From Pseudomonadota bacterium (lineage in GTDB: Bacteria; Pseudomonadota; Alphaproteobacteria; Sphingomonadales; Sphingomonadaceae), in contig JAEWEY010000004.1 in the NCBI GenBank assembly GCA_023389105.1, positions 496,001 to 560,000 on the forward strand: DNA of 64,000 bases, in the 5' to 3' direction. Positions 41,207 to 50,763 of the stretch are shown here, in pieces. Position numbers and translations under genes: made by a program. A model generated the notes under the pieces. It had not been told where the DNA came from. It made no database searches and saw only the letters and a program-made list of their open reading frames with translations. Every line of letters begins with the position of its first letter. The first letter of the stretch is position 1.

Positions 41207-41857
41207 ATGCTCACCGCCAAGCAGCGCGAATTGCTGCTCTTCATCGATGACCGGCTCAAGGACAAGGGGATCAGTCCCAGTTTCGACGAGATGCGCGAGG
41301 CTCTGGACCTGAAGTCCAAGTCCGGTGTGCATCGGTTGATCTCGGCGCTGGAGGAGCGTGGCTTTATCCGCCGCCTGGCCAACCGGGCGCGGGCCCTAGA
41401 GGTGGTGAAGCTACCGGAAGCACGGCCATCGGCAACGGTGACACCAATCCGCCCGGTGACTGCGGCGCCTGCCAACGACACGCTCGAAATCCCCATGCAC
41501 GGCAAGATTGCCGCGGGCACACCGATCGAGGCGCTGCAGGGCACGGAAAGCTTTGCGGTCCCGGCGGCTTTGCTCGGCACAGGCGAGCATTACGCGCTGG
41601 AAGTCTCCGGAGACTCGATGGTCGACGAGGGCATCCTGGACGGCGACTTCGCGTTGATCCGCAAGGTCGATGTCGCGCATGACGGCGAAATCGTCGTGGC
41701 GCTGATCGACGAGGAAGAAGCGACGCTCAAGACCTTCCGCCGCGAGGGCAGCATGATCCGCCTCGACCCCGCGAACCGCAATTACGAGCCACAGCGCTAC
41801 GATCCCCGCCGCGTGCGCATCCAAGGCCGTCTTGCCGGCCTCATCCGCCGTTACTGA
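41207..41857 (+). CDS. lexA: SOS repressor LexA
   Basis: 216 residues: N-terminal winged helix ([17 protein letters not shown]...[20 protein letters not shown]), self-cleavage site Ala103-Gly104 in IAAGTPIEA, and catalytic Ser137 ([10 protein letters not shown]) and Lys175 (ATLKTF). The SPSFDEM recognition helix is the alphaproteobacterial type that reads GTTC-N7-GTTC. Controls lexA itself and, by the matching box, rmuC. A VOC-family gene starts with GTG one base after the stop. Confidence 0.97.
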   Translation: MLTAKQRELLLFIDDRLKDKGISPSFDEMREALDLKSKSGVHRLISALEERGFIRRLANRARALEVVKLPEARPSATVTPIRPVTAAPANDTLEIPMHGKIAAGTPIEALQGTESFAVPAALLGTGEHYALEVSGDSMVDEGILDGDFALIRKVDVAHDGEIVVALIDEEEATLKTFRREGSMIRLDPANRNYEPQRYDPRRVRIQGRLAGLIRRY

Positions 41858-41858
41858 G

Positions 41859-42203
41859 GTGAGCGGGCCGCGAATCGATTATGTCGAATTGCCGAGCGCG
41901 ACCGCGCATGAACTGACGCGCGCTTTCTATTCGAAGGCCTTCGGATGGACATTCACGGATTACGGTCCGGAATATGCGGCAACGACGAACGGCGTGACGG
42001 ACGTGGGCTTGCAGGGTGACCGGAGCGAAGCGCTCTCGGCCCCGCTACCCGTCATCCGCGTCGATGACCTGGACGCGGCGTTCAAGCAGGTTGCCGATGC
42101 CGGCGGAGTGATCGCCAAGTCGATATTTGAATTTCCCGGTGGCCGCCGGTTTCATTTTATCGATCCATCCGGAAGCGAACTCGCGGTCTGGAGCGCAACC
42201 TAA
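41859..42203 (+). CDS. VOC (glyoxalase/bleomycin-resistance) superfamily protein
   Basis: 114 residues from GTG 41859, one base after the lexA stop: two beta-alpha-beta-beta-beta modules (DYVELPSATAHELTRAFYSKAFGWTF; VIRVDDLDAAFKQVADAGGVI...[14 protein letters not shown]). This looks like a half-size VOC protein that works as a dimer. Substrate unknown. Its position makes it a candidate to be co-transcribed with lexA. The last 47 bases overlap the 3' end of comEC on the other strand. Confidence 0.83.
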   Translation: MSGPRIDYVELPSATAHELTRAFYSKAFGWTFTDYGPEYAATTNGVTDVGLQGDRSEALSAPLPVIRVDDLDAAFKQVADAGGVIAKSIFEFPGGRRFHFIDPSGSELAVWSAT

Positions 42204-44340
42204 ACTCGACCGGACGCGAAGCCCATGGATGATCGCCGACGCGTTCGGCGACCGTCGCAACGTGAGGCTGTTCTCCCAGTGTGACGGCGAGCCCGCCGGT
42301 CCGGGCGAGGGCCGTGGCATCCAGTTTAAGCCAGCGCGGTGCGCAAGCCCGCGGCAGGCGACGGTCAGACACGACGATGTCGGCGGTCGCGCAGGCCCGA
42401 GTGATGGCTGTCCAATCGATCCGTGTCGCTGAACGGGTAGCGAGCAGGCGCCAGGCGGCCCCGTCCTTTTGGATTGTCGACATGCAGGCGTCGTAGGTGC
42501 AATCGCTCCTCGCTTGCTCATCAATGGCGCTGGGGTCTCCATCGTAGCCAGAGGCTTCCGCCAGCAGGCTGCGAACATAATCGCCGGCGCGGTCCCGCAA
42601 GATAAAGACCTCGCCGGCGTCTGCAATCGCCAGGTGACGCCCGTCGCCAGTAATCAGCAGATCGGGCGCAGGGGCCGCTAATGCTCCCGCCGCGCCCACC
42701 GCGACGGGGATGAGGCCCCATCGGCGTGCGTGAGTGGTCCAGAGGCAAATCCAAAGACCGCCCCCGACCATCAGCGCATACGACCATGCCGGCATGGACG
42801 GCATCATCGCGATGGCGCCGCGTGCGGAGCCGACCCAATGCGCCAGCGCGAGCAAGGTCTTGATCGACAGACCGCACAGAAACCACAACAGCCGTCCCAG
42901 CCCGACGCCATCGAGCGCCAGGGCCGCCGCTTCGAACGGCATAATTAGGAACGTGGTCAGGGGAATTGCCACGATGTTGGCGCCAACACCGTAGAGCCCC
43001 GCGCGATGGAAGTGGAACAGGGCGATGGGAATAAGCGCGCATTCGACCGCGAGACCCGTCGCGACGATGCCGAGCAGGCTTCGCCCAATCCGCGCAACCA
43101 ACCCCTCCTCGCGCCGCTCGAGCAATCGACGCGCCCAGGGGGCAGAGTGAAAAGCGACGATCGCGGTCACGGCCGCAAAACTCATTTGGAAACTTGGCCC
43201 GGCCAATGCTTCCGGGCGAAAAAGAAGAACGACGAGCGCGCCGGTGGCGATCAGGCGGATGCTGATGGCCTCCCGGCCCAATGCGATCCCGGCGAGGACC
43301 AGCAGCGCGGCGACACAGCTCCGGACGGTCGGCACCTGCGCCCCGGTGAGCACGGTGTAGCCGATGCCCGCCACAGCCCCGACAGCGGCCGCAACGAGGA
43401 CTAGGTTAAACCGAAGCGCGAGCCGTTCGCTCAAGGCGAGCAACTTGAGGGTCAGGAACATCGCGAAGGCGACGACGGCGGCGATGTGCAGGCCGCTGAC
43501 CGACAACAGGTGCGTGAGGCCGCTACGCCGCATGGCGTCGGCGTCCTCCTGGTCGACCGCATTCTGGTCCCCGGTCGCCATCGCGATGGCGATCCCGGCG
43601 TCGTTGCCGGGCAAGCGCCCCATGATGTGGCGGCGAAGGCGGTCGCGGACATGATCGAGGCCGTGCGGCTGGGCGGCTTTAACAACCGTGACCGGACCCA
43701 GTGTCTTGCCGACCGCGCCGATGCCCTTGAACCAGGCATCGCGAGCGAAGTCGTAGGTTCCCGGCAGCGCCATCGGCGGCGGCGGCGCGAGGCGCGCGCG
43801 TAGGTCCACGACCGCTCCCGGCGCGATGCCCGCGGGGGATTTGTCTTCGTCGAGCGATACGCGGACCGTCGGCGGGAGCCCTGGCGTCGCGGGCTTGAGC
43901 AGCAAGCGGACAGTTTCCCGCGCGGCGAGGTGGTCGACGGCCGAGACGGTCGCGGTGAATTGAACCACCTGCGGCCGGTCGAGGCGTGGCGATGCGACCC
44001 AGGCCGAGCGTGCCCAGACGAGTGCGCAGCCGCTCGCCGCGGCAAATGCGAACCAGGCGATTGCCCGCCCGCTCCGCTCCCGCCCAATGGCCAGACCGAT
44101 CAGTGCAAGAGCGAGCGAAACACAAAGGAATGCCTGCCAGCCAAGTGGCCCACCAATGACGAACCAGGCCGCGATGCCTGCCCCGAAGCCGACGACGAAC
44201 CAGGGCGGTAATTGAGCGCGCTCCGCCTCGAGGAACCGTTCGACTTCCCCGTGAAGCGCGGAAATCCGCGTCTTCCAAAAGCTCCGAGCACGCTGTGGAA
44301 GAGGCGCTTCCCCTATGTTAGGGGCGCTCGTCCGTTGCAT
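42157..44340 (-). CDS. comEC: ComEC/Rec2 family membrane DNA-uptake protein
   Basis: 727 residues from ATG 44340: an N-terminal DUF4131-type region with two helices (about 45-95), an OB-like soluble part, then the competence domain with at least eight membrane helices containing [18 protein letters not shown], and a C-terminal beta-lactamase-like domain ([18 protein letters not shown]) in which the metal-binding HxHxDH is not seen. The shortened, probably metal-free end is usual for alphaproteobacterial members. Forms the inner-membrane channel for single-stranded DNA in competent species. Divergent from gltX. Confidence 0.9.
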   Translation of the reverse strand: MQRTSAPNIGEAPLPQRARSFWKTRISALHGEVERFLEAERAQLPPWFVVGFGAGIAAWFVIGGPLGWQAFLCVSLALALIGLAIGRERSGRAIAWFAFAAASGCALVWARSAWVASPRLDRPQVVQFTATVSAVDHLAARETVRLLLKPATPGLPPTVRVSLDEDKSPAGIAPGAVVDLRARLAPPPPMALPGTYDFARDAWFKGIGAVGKTLGPVTVVKAAQPHGLDHVRDRLRRHIMGRLPGNDAGIAIAMATGDQNAVDQEDADAMRRSGLTHLLSVSGLHIAAVVAFAMFLTLKLLALSERLALRFNLVLVAAAVGAVAGIGYTVLTGAQVPTVRSCVAALLVLAGIALGREAISIRLIATGALVVLLFRPEALAGPSFQMSFAAVTAIVAFHSAPWARRLLERREEGLVARIGRSLLGIVATGLAVECALIPIALFHFHRAGLYGVGANIVAIPLTTFLIMPFEAAALALDGVGLGRLLWFLCGLSIKTLLALAHWVGSARGAIAMMPSMPAWSYALMVGGGLWICLWTTHARRWGLIPVAVGAAGALAAPAPDLLITGDGRHLAIADAGEVFILRDRAGDYVRSLLAEASGYDGDPSAIDEQARSDCTYDACMSTIQKDGAAWRLLATRSATRIDWTAITRACATADIVVSDRRLPRACAPRWLKLDATALARTGGLAVTLGEQPHVATVAERVGDHPWASRPVEFRLRSRPRVRFRMDR

Positions 44341-44390
44341 TGCAGCATAGAGAGAAGAGCAAAGCGCCGCCCGGCGCAAGCGAGAAACTT

Positions 44391-45791
44391 TTGGCCGATC
44401 AAAACAACCGTCCCGTCGTCACCCGCTTCGCCCCCTCGCCGACCGGCTATCTCCACATCGGGGGTGCCCGGACGGCGCTATTCAACTGGCTCTACGCCCG
44501 GCACCGCGGCGGCAAGTTCCTGCTGCGCATCGAGGATACCGACAAGGCGCGGTCGACCAAAGAAGCGATCGACGCGATCCTGGACGGGATGAACTGGCTC
44601 GGGCTCGATTGGGACGGCCACGAATATTATCAGTCGCAATTCTGGGCGCGGCACGCCGAGGTGGCGCATCGCCTGCTGGAGCGCGGTGCGGCCTATCGCT
44701 GCTACATGACGCAGGAGGAGCTGGCCGCCCAGCGCGAGCAGGCGCGTGCGGAGCGCAAGCCGTTCCGCATCGACAGCCCCTGGCGCGAGGTCAGCGAGCA
44801 GCAAGGTGACACGCCGTTCGTCATCCGCCTGAAGGCGCCGCGCGAGGGCGAGACGGTGATCGACGACGAGGTCCAAGGCCGCGTGACGGTGCAGAACGTC
44901 GAGCTGGACGATTTCGTGCTGCTCCGCTCGGACGGCACCCCCACGTACATGCTGGCGGTGGTGGTGGACGATCACGACATGGGCGTCACCCACGTCATCC
45001 GCGGTGACGACCATCTCAACAACGCCTTCCGGCAGCTGGCGATCATCCGCGCCATGGGCTGGCCCGAGCCGACCTATGCGCACGTGCCGCTGATCCATGG
45101 GCCTGACGGGGCCAAGCTCAGCAAGCGCCACGGCGCGATGGGCGTCGACGCATATCGCGACGAGCTGGGCCTGCTGTCGGAGGCGGTGAACAATTACCTG
45201 CTGCGGCTCGGCTGGGGTCACGGCGACGATGAGATCATTAGCCGCGAGCAGGCCATCGAATGGTTCGACCTGCCGCAGGTTGGGAAATCGCCGTCGCGCT
45301 TCGACTTCAAGAAGCTAGAGAACCTCAATGGTCACTACATCCGCGAGGCGGACGATGCACGGCTCGCGGATCTGGTCGCCCCTCGCCTGCCCGGGGCCGA
45401 CAACGCGCTGCTGATCAGGGCCATGCCGGAGCTGAAGGCCCGTGCGCACACGCTCAACGAGCTCGCCGAGGGCGCGCGCTTCCTGTTCGTCCAGCGCCCG
45501 CTGGACGTGGACGAGGCTGCGTCCGCATTGCTGACGCCCGATGCCCGCAAAATCCTCGGCGCGGCGCATGCCAAGCTCGGTGCACTTGCGGAATGGGAAC
45601 CGGCAGTCCTAGAGGCTGCCATCCGCGAGATCGCCGAGGAGAATGGCGTGAAGCTGGGCAAGCTCGCCCAACCGCTTCGCGCCGCACTCACCGGACGCAC
45701 CACCTCTCCGGGAATTTTTGACGTACTGGCGCTGCTAGGCCGCGACGAAAGCCTCGCCCGCATCGCCGACCAGATGGAGCCGACTGAATGA
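44391..45791 (+). CDS. gltX: Glutamate-tRNA ligase
   Basis: 466 residues from TTG 44391: class-I signature [20 protein letters not shown] (HIGH-like) and KLSKRHG (KMSKS-like). No ATG or GTG lies at the expected position; TTG 44391 gives the normal N-terminus, while a TTG at 44340 adds 17 unlikely residues and collides with the comEC start. It overlaps gltA as ATGA. It attaches glutamate to tRNA(Glu), and in alphaproteobacteria often to tRNA(Gln) before amidation. Confidence 0.93.
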   Translation: MADQNNRPVVTRFAPSPTGYLHIGGARTALFNWLYARHRGGKFLLRIEDTDKARSTKEAIDAILDGMNWLGLDWDGHEYYQSQFWARHAEVAHRLLERGAAYRCYMTQEELAAQREQARAERKPFRIDSPWREVSEQQGDTPFVIRLKAPREGETVIDDEVQGRVTVQNVELDDFVLLRSDGTPTYMLAVVVDDHDMGVTHVIRGDDHLNNAFRQLAIIRAMGWPEPTYAHVPLIHGPDGAKLSKRHGAMGVDAYRDELGLLSEAVNNYLLRLGWGHGDDEIISREQAIEWFDLPQVGKSPSRFDFKKLENLNGHYIREADDARLADLVAPRLPGADNALLIRAMPELKARAHTLNELAEGARFLFVQRPLDVDEAASALLTPDARKILGAAHAKLGALAEWEPAVLEAAIREIAEENGVKLGKLAQPLRAALTGRTTSPGIFDVLALLGRDESLARIADQMEPTE

Positions 45792-47074
45792 CCGACAAGA
45801 CCGCGACCCTGAACGTTGGGGACGATAGCGACCAGTTCCCGGTGCTCGACGGCTCCGTGGGTCCTGAAGTCATCGATATCCGCAAGCTCTACGGCGAAAC
45901 TGGTAAGTTCACCTACGATCCGGGCTTCACGTCGACTGCCGCGTGCAAGAGCGCGATCACTTATATCGACGGGGAACAGGGCATCCTGCTCCACCGCGGT
46001 TATCCGATCGATCAGCTCGCCGAGAATTCGAGCTTCATGGAGGTCGCCTACCTGCTGCTGAACGGCGAGCTGCCGAAGAAAACCGAGCTCGACAATTTCA
46101 GCTACACGATCAGCCGGCACACCATGCTGCATGAGCAGCTGGCGACCTTCTACCGCGGCTTCCGGCGCGATGCGCACCCGATGGCGATCATGATCGGCGT
46201 CGTTGGTGCGCTGTCGGCTTTCTATCACGACAGCACCGACATCACCGACCCGGAGCAGCGCATGATCGCGTCGCACCGTCTGATCGCCAAGATGCCGACG
46301 ATCGCGGCGATGGCCTACAAATATTCGATCGGCCAGCCGTTCATGTATCCCGAGAACAAGCTGTCCTACACGGGCAACTTCCTGCGGATGACGTTCGGTG
46401 TGCCGGCCGAGCCCTATGAAGTGAACCCGATCATCGAAAATGCGATGCGGCGGATCTTCATCCTGCATGCCGACCACGAGCAGAATGCGTCGACGTCCAC
46501 GGTCCGTCTGGCGAGCTCGTCGGGTGCTAATCCCTTCGCGTGCATCGCGGCGGGCATCGCCTGCCTGTGGGGCCCTGCGCACGGCGGTGCGAACGAGGCC
46601 GCGCTAAACATGCTGCGCGAGATCGGCGACGTGAAGCGGATCCCGCAATATATCGCCCGTGCGAAGGACAAGGACGATCCGTTCCGGCTGATGGGCTTCG
46701 GGCACCGCGTTTACAAAAACTTCGACCCGCGGGCGAAGGTGATGAAGGCAACGGCGGACGAGGTGCTGAAGGAGCTCAACATCTCAGATCCCGTGCTCGA
46801 CGTTGCCAAGGAGCTCGAGCATATCGCGCTAAACGACGAATATTTCATCGAAAAGAAGCTCTACCCGAACGTCGATTTCTATTCGGGTGTGATCCTCAAT
46901 GCGATCGGCTTCCCGACCGACATGTTCACGGCGCTCTTCGCACTTGCCCGCACCACGGGCTGGGTGGCGCAGTGGAACGAGATGATCGCCGATCCCGACC
47001 AGAAGATCGGTCGTCCGCGTCAGCTCTATATCGGCGCCACGCAGCGGGATTACGTCCCCGTCGACAAGCGTTAA
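45788..47074 (+). CDS. gltA: Citrate synthase
   Basis: Condenses oxaloacetate with acetyl-CoA. 428 residues, the type II (hexameric) class: N-terminal beta domain ([33 protein letters not shown]), catalytic histidine in [12 protein letters not shown], and [15 protein letters not shown] with the second active-site histidine, then the conserved aspartate in NVDFYSG. It is coupled to gltX (ATGA) and ends with TAA sharing bases 47071-47074 with the convergent kinase-like gene. Confidence 0.97.
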   Translation: MTDKTATLNVGDDSDQFPVLDGSVGPEVIDIRKLYGETGKFTYDPGFTSTAACKSAITYIDGEQGILLHRGYPIDQLAENSSFMEVAYLLLNGELPKKTELDNFSYTISRHTMLHEQLATFYRGFRRDAHPMAIMIGVVGALSAFYHDSTDITDPEQRMIASHRLIAKMPTIAAMAYKYSIGQPFMYPENKLSYTGNFLRMTFGVPAEPYEVNPIIENAMRRIFILHADHEQNASTSTVRLASSSGANPFACIAAGIACLWGPAHGGANEAALNMLREIGDVKRIPQYIARAKDKDDPFRLMGFGHRVYKNFDPRAKVMKATADEVLKELNISDPVLDVAKELEHIALNDEYFIEKKLYPNVDFYSGVILNAIGFPTDMFTALFALARTTGWVAQWNEMIADPDQKIGRPRQLYIGATQRDYVPVDKR

Positions 47075-48444
47075 GCGCTCGGCAGGCTCAGCGAAAAGCG
47101 CGCACCTTCACCGGGCGCGCTGTCGAGTGTCACGTCTCCACCGAGCGAACGCGCCAAGCGGCGCGAAATGGCGAGGCCAAGCCCGGCTCCGTCCTCTTTC
47201 GCGCGGGCGCGCTCAAAGCGCTCGAAAATGCGTTCGCGGTCTTTCTCGGCTACGCCCGAACCCTCGTCCGTCACGGTAACGCGTGCGAATTCGCCGTCGG
47301 TTCCGAAAGCGAGATGGATACGGCCACCAGGTGGCGAGTGACGAATGGCATTGCCGATAAGGTTCACGAGAATCTGAATCACCGCGCGTTCCTCGCCACG
47401 CGCGGACAACGAGCTTCCCCCGTCAACCATGATTTGAAGATCGGCGGCTTCAGCGGATGACTCCAGCAAGACTACCGCTTCGGCCGCGAGCGCGGTGAGG
47501 TCGATCGTGCGCTCGGATTCTACCTGCTCGTGGCCCATTGACGACAGCACGGACAGAAGATGTCGAGCGGCACCCGCGATGTCCGTTCCATAATTCGCAT
47601 AGTCGCTACGAAGGGGGCCTTCCGACCGTTCAACGATCCGCTCCGCGCTTTCGATGATGCGGTCGAGTGGCGAACGAAGGACCTCGTCGAGCGCCAGATC
47701 AAATGCCTCTGCGGAAGCCTTGGGCGATTTTTTAATATCTGCTGACTCGGCGCTGCCGCGAAAGCCGGCAAAGGACCCGTCGTCCGCGGCGACGATCTGT
47801 CCGTCCAGCACCAGGCTTCGACCTTCGCCGACACGGCTGTGTGCGTGCTGACCCGTGAATGCGCGCCGCGCCGCGAGGGCGCTGATGAGCGGCATGTCAC
47901 CGTTTTCGTCCTCATCGAACCGGAGGATGCGCGTGAGCGGCTGACCTGCAACGTCGGCGGCTTCGACGCCGAGCAACTCGGCAAGGTCGCCGGATACAGA
48001 GATAATTCGCAATTCCGCGTCGGTGACCCATTCGGTTCGGACTGGCGCTGTGTCGGAATCGACAGCGCCGAGGATTGCCGCCAGTCGCGGAGCAGCGGGC
48101 GCGCGGGAAACCCATCCCTCAAGGGACAGCATCACATCCTCGCCGTCCGGCGTGGCGCGTACCCATAATTCGATGTCGTGATCGGCAGATGCCGCCAGAG
48201 CCGGACGGGCGACCGCGGTGCCCAGTTTGCGCGCCAGCGCGGCGACCGCAGCAATTTGCGGCAAGGCCAGGGGCTCATTCATCGCGGCACCAGCCCCAAC
48301 CTGTAAGGTTTCGAGCTCGGGATCCGCCGCAATCAAACGCCCGGTGCGATCGAGGCGTCCTCCGACAGGACGCGGCTCTGAAGGTGCGCTAGCCACGGCC
48401 AAGGCCCAAACAGTCGACGGCCGCTCGATAGGCCGGATCTGCAT
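47071..48444 (-). CDS. PAS-domain histidine-kinase homologue lacking the phosphoacceptor histidine
   Basis: 457 residues, no membrane helix. PAS-like regions at about 85-130 and 135-235 ([24 protein letters not shown]), then a DHp region 245-305 and a complete-looking ATPase domain: N box [15 protein letters not shown] (358-372), DEGSGVAE (393-400), FERF, and [13 protein letters not shown] (419-431). Aligned without gaps to PleC/DivJ-type kinases (F-x5-SHE-I-R-T-P-L), the H position is Glu254 (DEVLRSPL; codon GAG at 47685-47683). It may be a pseudokinase, or act on another protein. It overlaps the DUF2336 gene by 56 bases. Confidence 0.85.
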   Translation of the reverse strand: MQIRPIERPSTVWALAVASAPSEPRPVGGRLDRTGRLIAADPELETLQVGAGAAMNEPLALPQIAAVAALARKLGTAVARPALAASADHDIELWVRATPDGEDVMLSLEGWVSRAPAAPRLAAILGAVDSDTAPVRTEWVTDAELRIISVSGDLAELLGVEAADVAGQPLTRILRFDEDENGDMPLISALAARRAFTGQHAHSRVGEGRSLVLDGQIVAADDGSFAGFRGSAESADIKKSPKASAEAFDLALDEVLRSPLDRIIESAERIVERSEGPLRSDYANYGTDIAGAARHLLSVLSSMGHEQVESERTIDLTALAAEAVVLLESSAEAADLQIMVDGGSSLSARGEERAVIQILVNLIGNAIRHSPPGGRIHLAFGTDGEFARVTVTDEGSGVAEKDRERIFERFERARAKEDGAGLGLAISRRLARSLGGDVTLDSAPGEGARFSLSLPSA

Positions 48445-49435
48445 CCAGCCAGGATCGGAGAGTATCGACGTCGCTTGTGGTCATTGCATCAAAAAGGACG
48501 ATTGCCTCACCCGCATCCGCCACGCCGAGCAAATCCCCAATCCCGGCGAGTAGGGAGGAAGCAAAGTTCCGCGAGACCTCTGCTTGACGCAATAGGCTGA
48601 CGAACCGTTGCAGATCGCCTGAGAGCAGGTCCTCGAGCGCCACGTCCGTCTCTGTTTCAGCAAGGTGAGCCAAATAGGCGGCCACGAAGCTGACTTCTCC
48701 CTCATTCGCCGCCGTCAAAACCAGGTCTTCGGTAAGGCTTCCTGCCTTGGCCAGTTGCTCGACGAGATCGGTTATCAAAATGACGATACTGCGTGTCGGG
48801 GTTCTCTGGACTTTTACCTGGTCCATCGCCGTCGCCAGTTCGCGATCGGCCCCTGGAGCGCCACGATTGGAGGCGAGCTCTTCCCGAAGCGCGGCCGCGA
48901 CCGCATTGATCAACGTGGTGGCCGAATGCGGTGCCAAGTCATCGAACGCCAGCAGGCACTGGCCAAAGCGGTCGCGACGCCGGCCTCGTGCGAGAATGAG
49001 CGCCATCGCGGCCGCCGCCACCGGCCCGTTGTCGTTACTGACCAATGTCTGAAGGGCGCGCGCTTCGCGCCTTCCGCTGCGGGCGCGCGATGCCACCCAG
49101 ATCCGTTCCTCGTCGGCGCGGCGGAGAAGGAGGGCTATGAGGTCAGGCTCGTCAAGCAGACCGGCTTTGGTCAGACGCTCGATCAGCGCGGCATCGTCCT
49201 CGTCATTGGCAGCGAGCCAACCGCTGGGCAGCGCCGCCCGCAAGGCATTGGCGAGATCGCGAACCAGCTGGTGAAGCATCACGGTCATCAGGGCCCGCTC
49301 TTGCTCGCTCAAGCGCTGGGCCGGATCGAGGAAAAAGTCGATGCGAACGGTCGCCAAGCGGCCGTGCCGCGGCAAGCGCGCGCGTGCGCTTCCGTCGGCT
49401 GCATGGGCAGCAATCGGCCACTCTTCCGGCATCAT
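48389..49435 (-). CDS. DUF2336 family protein
   Basis: 348 residues, helical repeat-like. The region VRIDFFLDPAQRLSEQERALMTVMLHQLVRDLANALR matches the DUF2336 pattern, which is largely limited to alphaproteobacteria. It lacks membrane helices and enzymatic motifs. DUF2336 genes often lie next to two-component proteins; here the PAS kinase homologue follows with a 56-base overlap, so a physical partnership is likely. A promoter-like sequence lies 9 bases before the ATG. Confidence 0.85.
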   Translation of the reverse strand: MMPEEWPIAAHAADGSARARLPRHGRLATVRIDFFLDPAQRLSEQERALMTVMLHQLVRDLANALRAALPSGWLAANDEDDAALIERLTKAGLLDEPDLIALLLRRADEERIWVASRARSGRREARALQTLVSNDNGPVAAAAMALILARGRRRDRFGQCLLAFDDLAPHSATTLINAVAAALREELASNRGAPGADRELATAMDQVKVQRTPTRSIVILITDLVEQLAKAGSLTEDLVLTAANEGEVSFVAAYLAHLAETETDVALEDLLSGDLQRFVSLLRQAEVSRNFASSLLAGIGDLLGVADAGEAIVLFDAMTTSDVDTLRSWLDADPAYRAAVDCLGLGRG

Positions 49436-49444
49436 CTGGATGCC

Positions 49445-49474
49445 ATATTCCGATTTGGGTTAACTTGGGGTCAA
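49445..49474 (-). promoter_or_regulatory. Predicted sigma-70 promoter of the DUF2336 gene
   Basis: Minus strand TTGACC (49474-49469), 18 bases, GAATAT (49450-49445). The ATG at 49435 begins only 9 bases after the -10 box, so the message would be leaderless or nearly so. Confidence 0.4.
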
Positions 49475-50655
49475 CTGGACGCGTGATGCCTTACGCGTTG
49501 CACCACGAAAAATGAGAACGCCGCGTACACCATGACTGCCAGCAGATAGGCAGTCCAGAGGCCGGCAAGCGCAAATGGAATGGCGAGAAAGATCGCGTTG
49601 CGGCGTGACAAGAGCCAGACGTCGCCGTCCGCTGCCATTCCACCCTTCTCGATGCGCATCGCTTCTCCGAAACCGCACGCGGCGAGCGCAGCGACGATTG
49701 AACCCCAGCCGGTGCCGTGCCGCGTCTCCCAAAGGCCGATTGCGAGCAGCGCGAGGCCCGCGGCAGGCCAAAGCGCCAGCCTGCTCCACATCTTCGAAGG
49801 GAGCGGCTTCAGGCGAATTGTCGCCAACCGCGCGGCAATCAGATCAAGCGGGGTGGAAATGAGCAACAGGACCAGGCCCGCGCCGAGCCAACCCCGCGTG
49901 AAGCATACCGCGCCCACAAGCGTCAGCGCGACTGCTCCCCAGACCAACCAGAATGGGCGCAGCGATGTTTCCATCAGGTGCTCGGTCGCAAAATCCTCGA
50001 CCAGCGGCAGGATGAAGCGGCTCGCCCAGTCGGTACGCCCTCCGCGTGAAGCCGTGACCATATGCCGCTGAAAGTTCGCGAGCTGATCGGCGCGATCCAC
50101 AAGCAAAGGCTCGGCCTCGCCTGGCTGGATCGCCATTCGCCGAGCGCCTTCTTGGATCGTGCGGCGGAGAAGCGTCGATTGAAGGTCCCAGTCGCCCAGC
50201 ATCGCCGCGGTCGAACCGAGGAGATGGGCATCCACCACCGCTACGCCCGCCCAGCGCGAGCCCGCGTCAATGCGTTCGAAGGCCTCATGCTGTTCGTCAT
50301 CCGGCACGGTCGCGACCGAAGGCTCTCCTTCGGACGCGACCGCCGCAACGAGATCGACGGTAGGAGCAATGCCGTCGCCAATGAGCAGGATCGCCGAGCC
50401 CGATTCGAACCGGCTAACAGCTTCATTGACGTCGCTCACCGGAAATATCCCGACCCCATCGAGTCTCAAACGCTCGAAGGCATCTTGCAGTGCCTGCGGG
50501 ACGCGCTCGACGACAACGACAATCGGCGCTGCGCCAGCGGCCGCGGCGCAGCGCGCCTGATATTCCAGCAAGGTTCGCCCGGCGAGCGGGAGCAGCGCGC
50601 GCAAACCGCCGCTGTCGTCTTCCTGATAGGCCCCGATCAGCGCCCCAATCGCCAC
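49471..50655 (-). CDS. Nucleotidyltransferase-like protein with C-terminal membrane domain
   Basis: 394 residues. The N-terminal half (about 1-200) reads like a GT-A nucleotidyltransferase fold: GGLRALLPLAGRTLLEYQ near 16-33, APIVVVVERVP, and GSAILLIGDGIAPT. The C-terminal half has four to five membrane helices (about 232-395), including STPLDLIAARLATIR, which faintly recalls a CDP-alcohol phosphotransferase but lacks its D-G-x2-A-R-x8-G-x3-D-x3-D motif. It could make or modify a lipid-linked head group; this is only an inference. I do not recognise a characterised homologue. It precedes the DUF2336 gene by 35 bases on the same strand. Confidence 0.65.
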   Translation of the reverse strand: MAIGALIGAYQEDDSGGLRALLPLAGRTLLEYQARCAAAAGAAPIVVVVERVPQALQDAFERLRLDGVGIFPVSDVNEAVSRFESGSAILLIGDGIAPTVDLVAAVASEGEPSVATVPDDEQHEAFERIDAGSRWAGVAVVDAHLLGSTAAMLGDWDLQSTLLRRTIQEGARRMAIQPGEAEPLLVDRADQLANFQRHMVTASRGGRTDWASRFILPLVEDFATEHLMETSLRPFWLVWGAVALTLVGAVCFTRGWLGAGLVLLLISTPLDLIAARLATIRLKPLPSKMWSRLALWPAAGLALLAIGLWETRHGTGWGSIVAALAACGFGEAMRIEKGGMAADGDVWLLSRRNAIFLAIPFALAGLWTAYLLAVMVYAAFSFFVVQRVRHHASS

Positions 50656-50763
50656 AATCCGTCATTCCTCCCCAGCAATCGCCCCACTATGCGACAAGTG
50701 CTGCATAAGTTCGCCCTCTAATCGCTTTCCCACGTCCTCAAAGATGGTAAACTGCCGATTACG

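Noticed and set aside
41859..42203. VOC protein as an antibiotic resistance gene
   Set aside because: Only the generic superfamily fold is visible; nothing points to bleomycin, fosfomycin or another drug.
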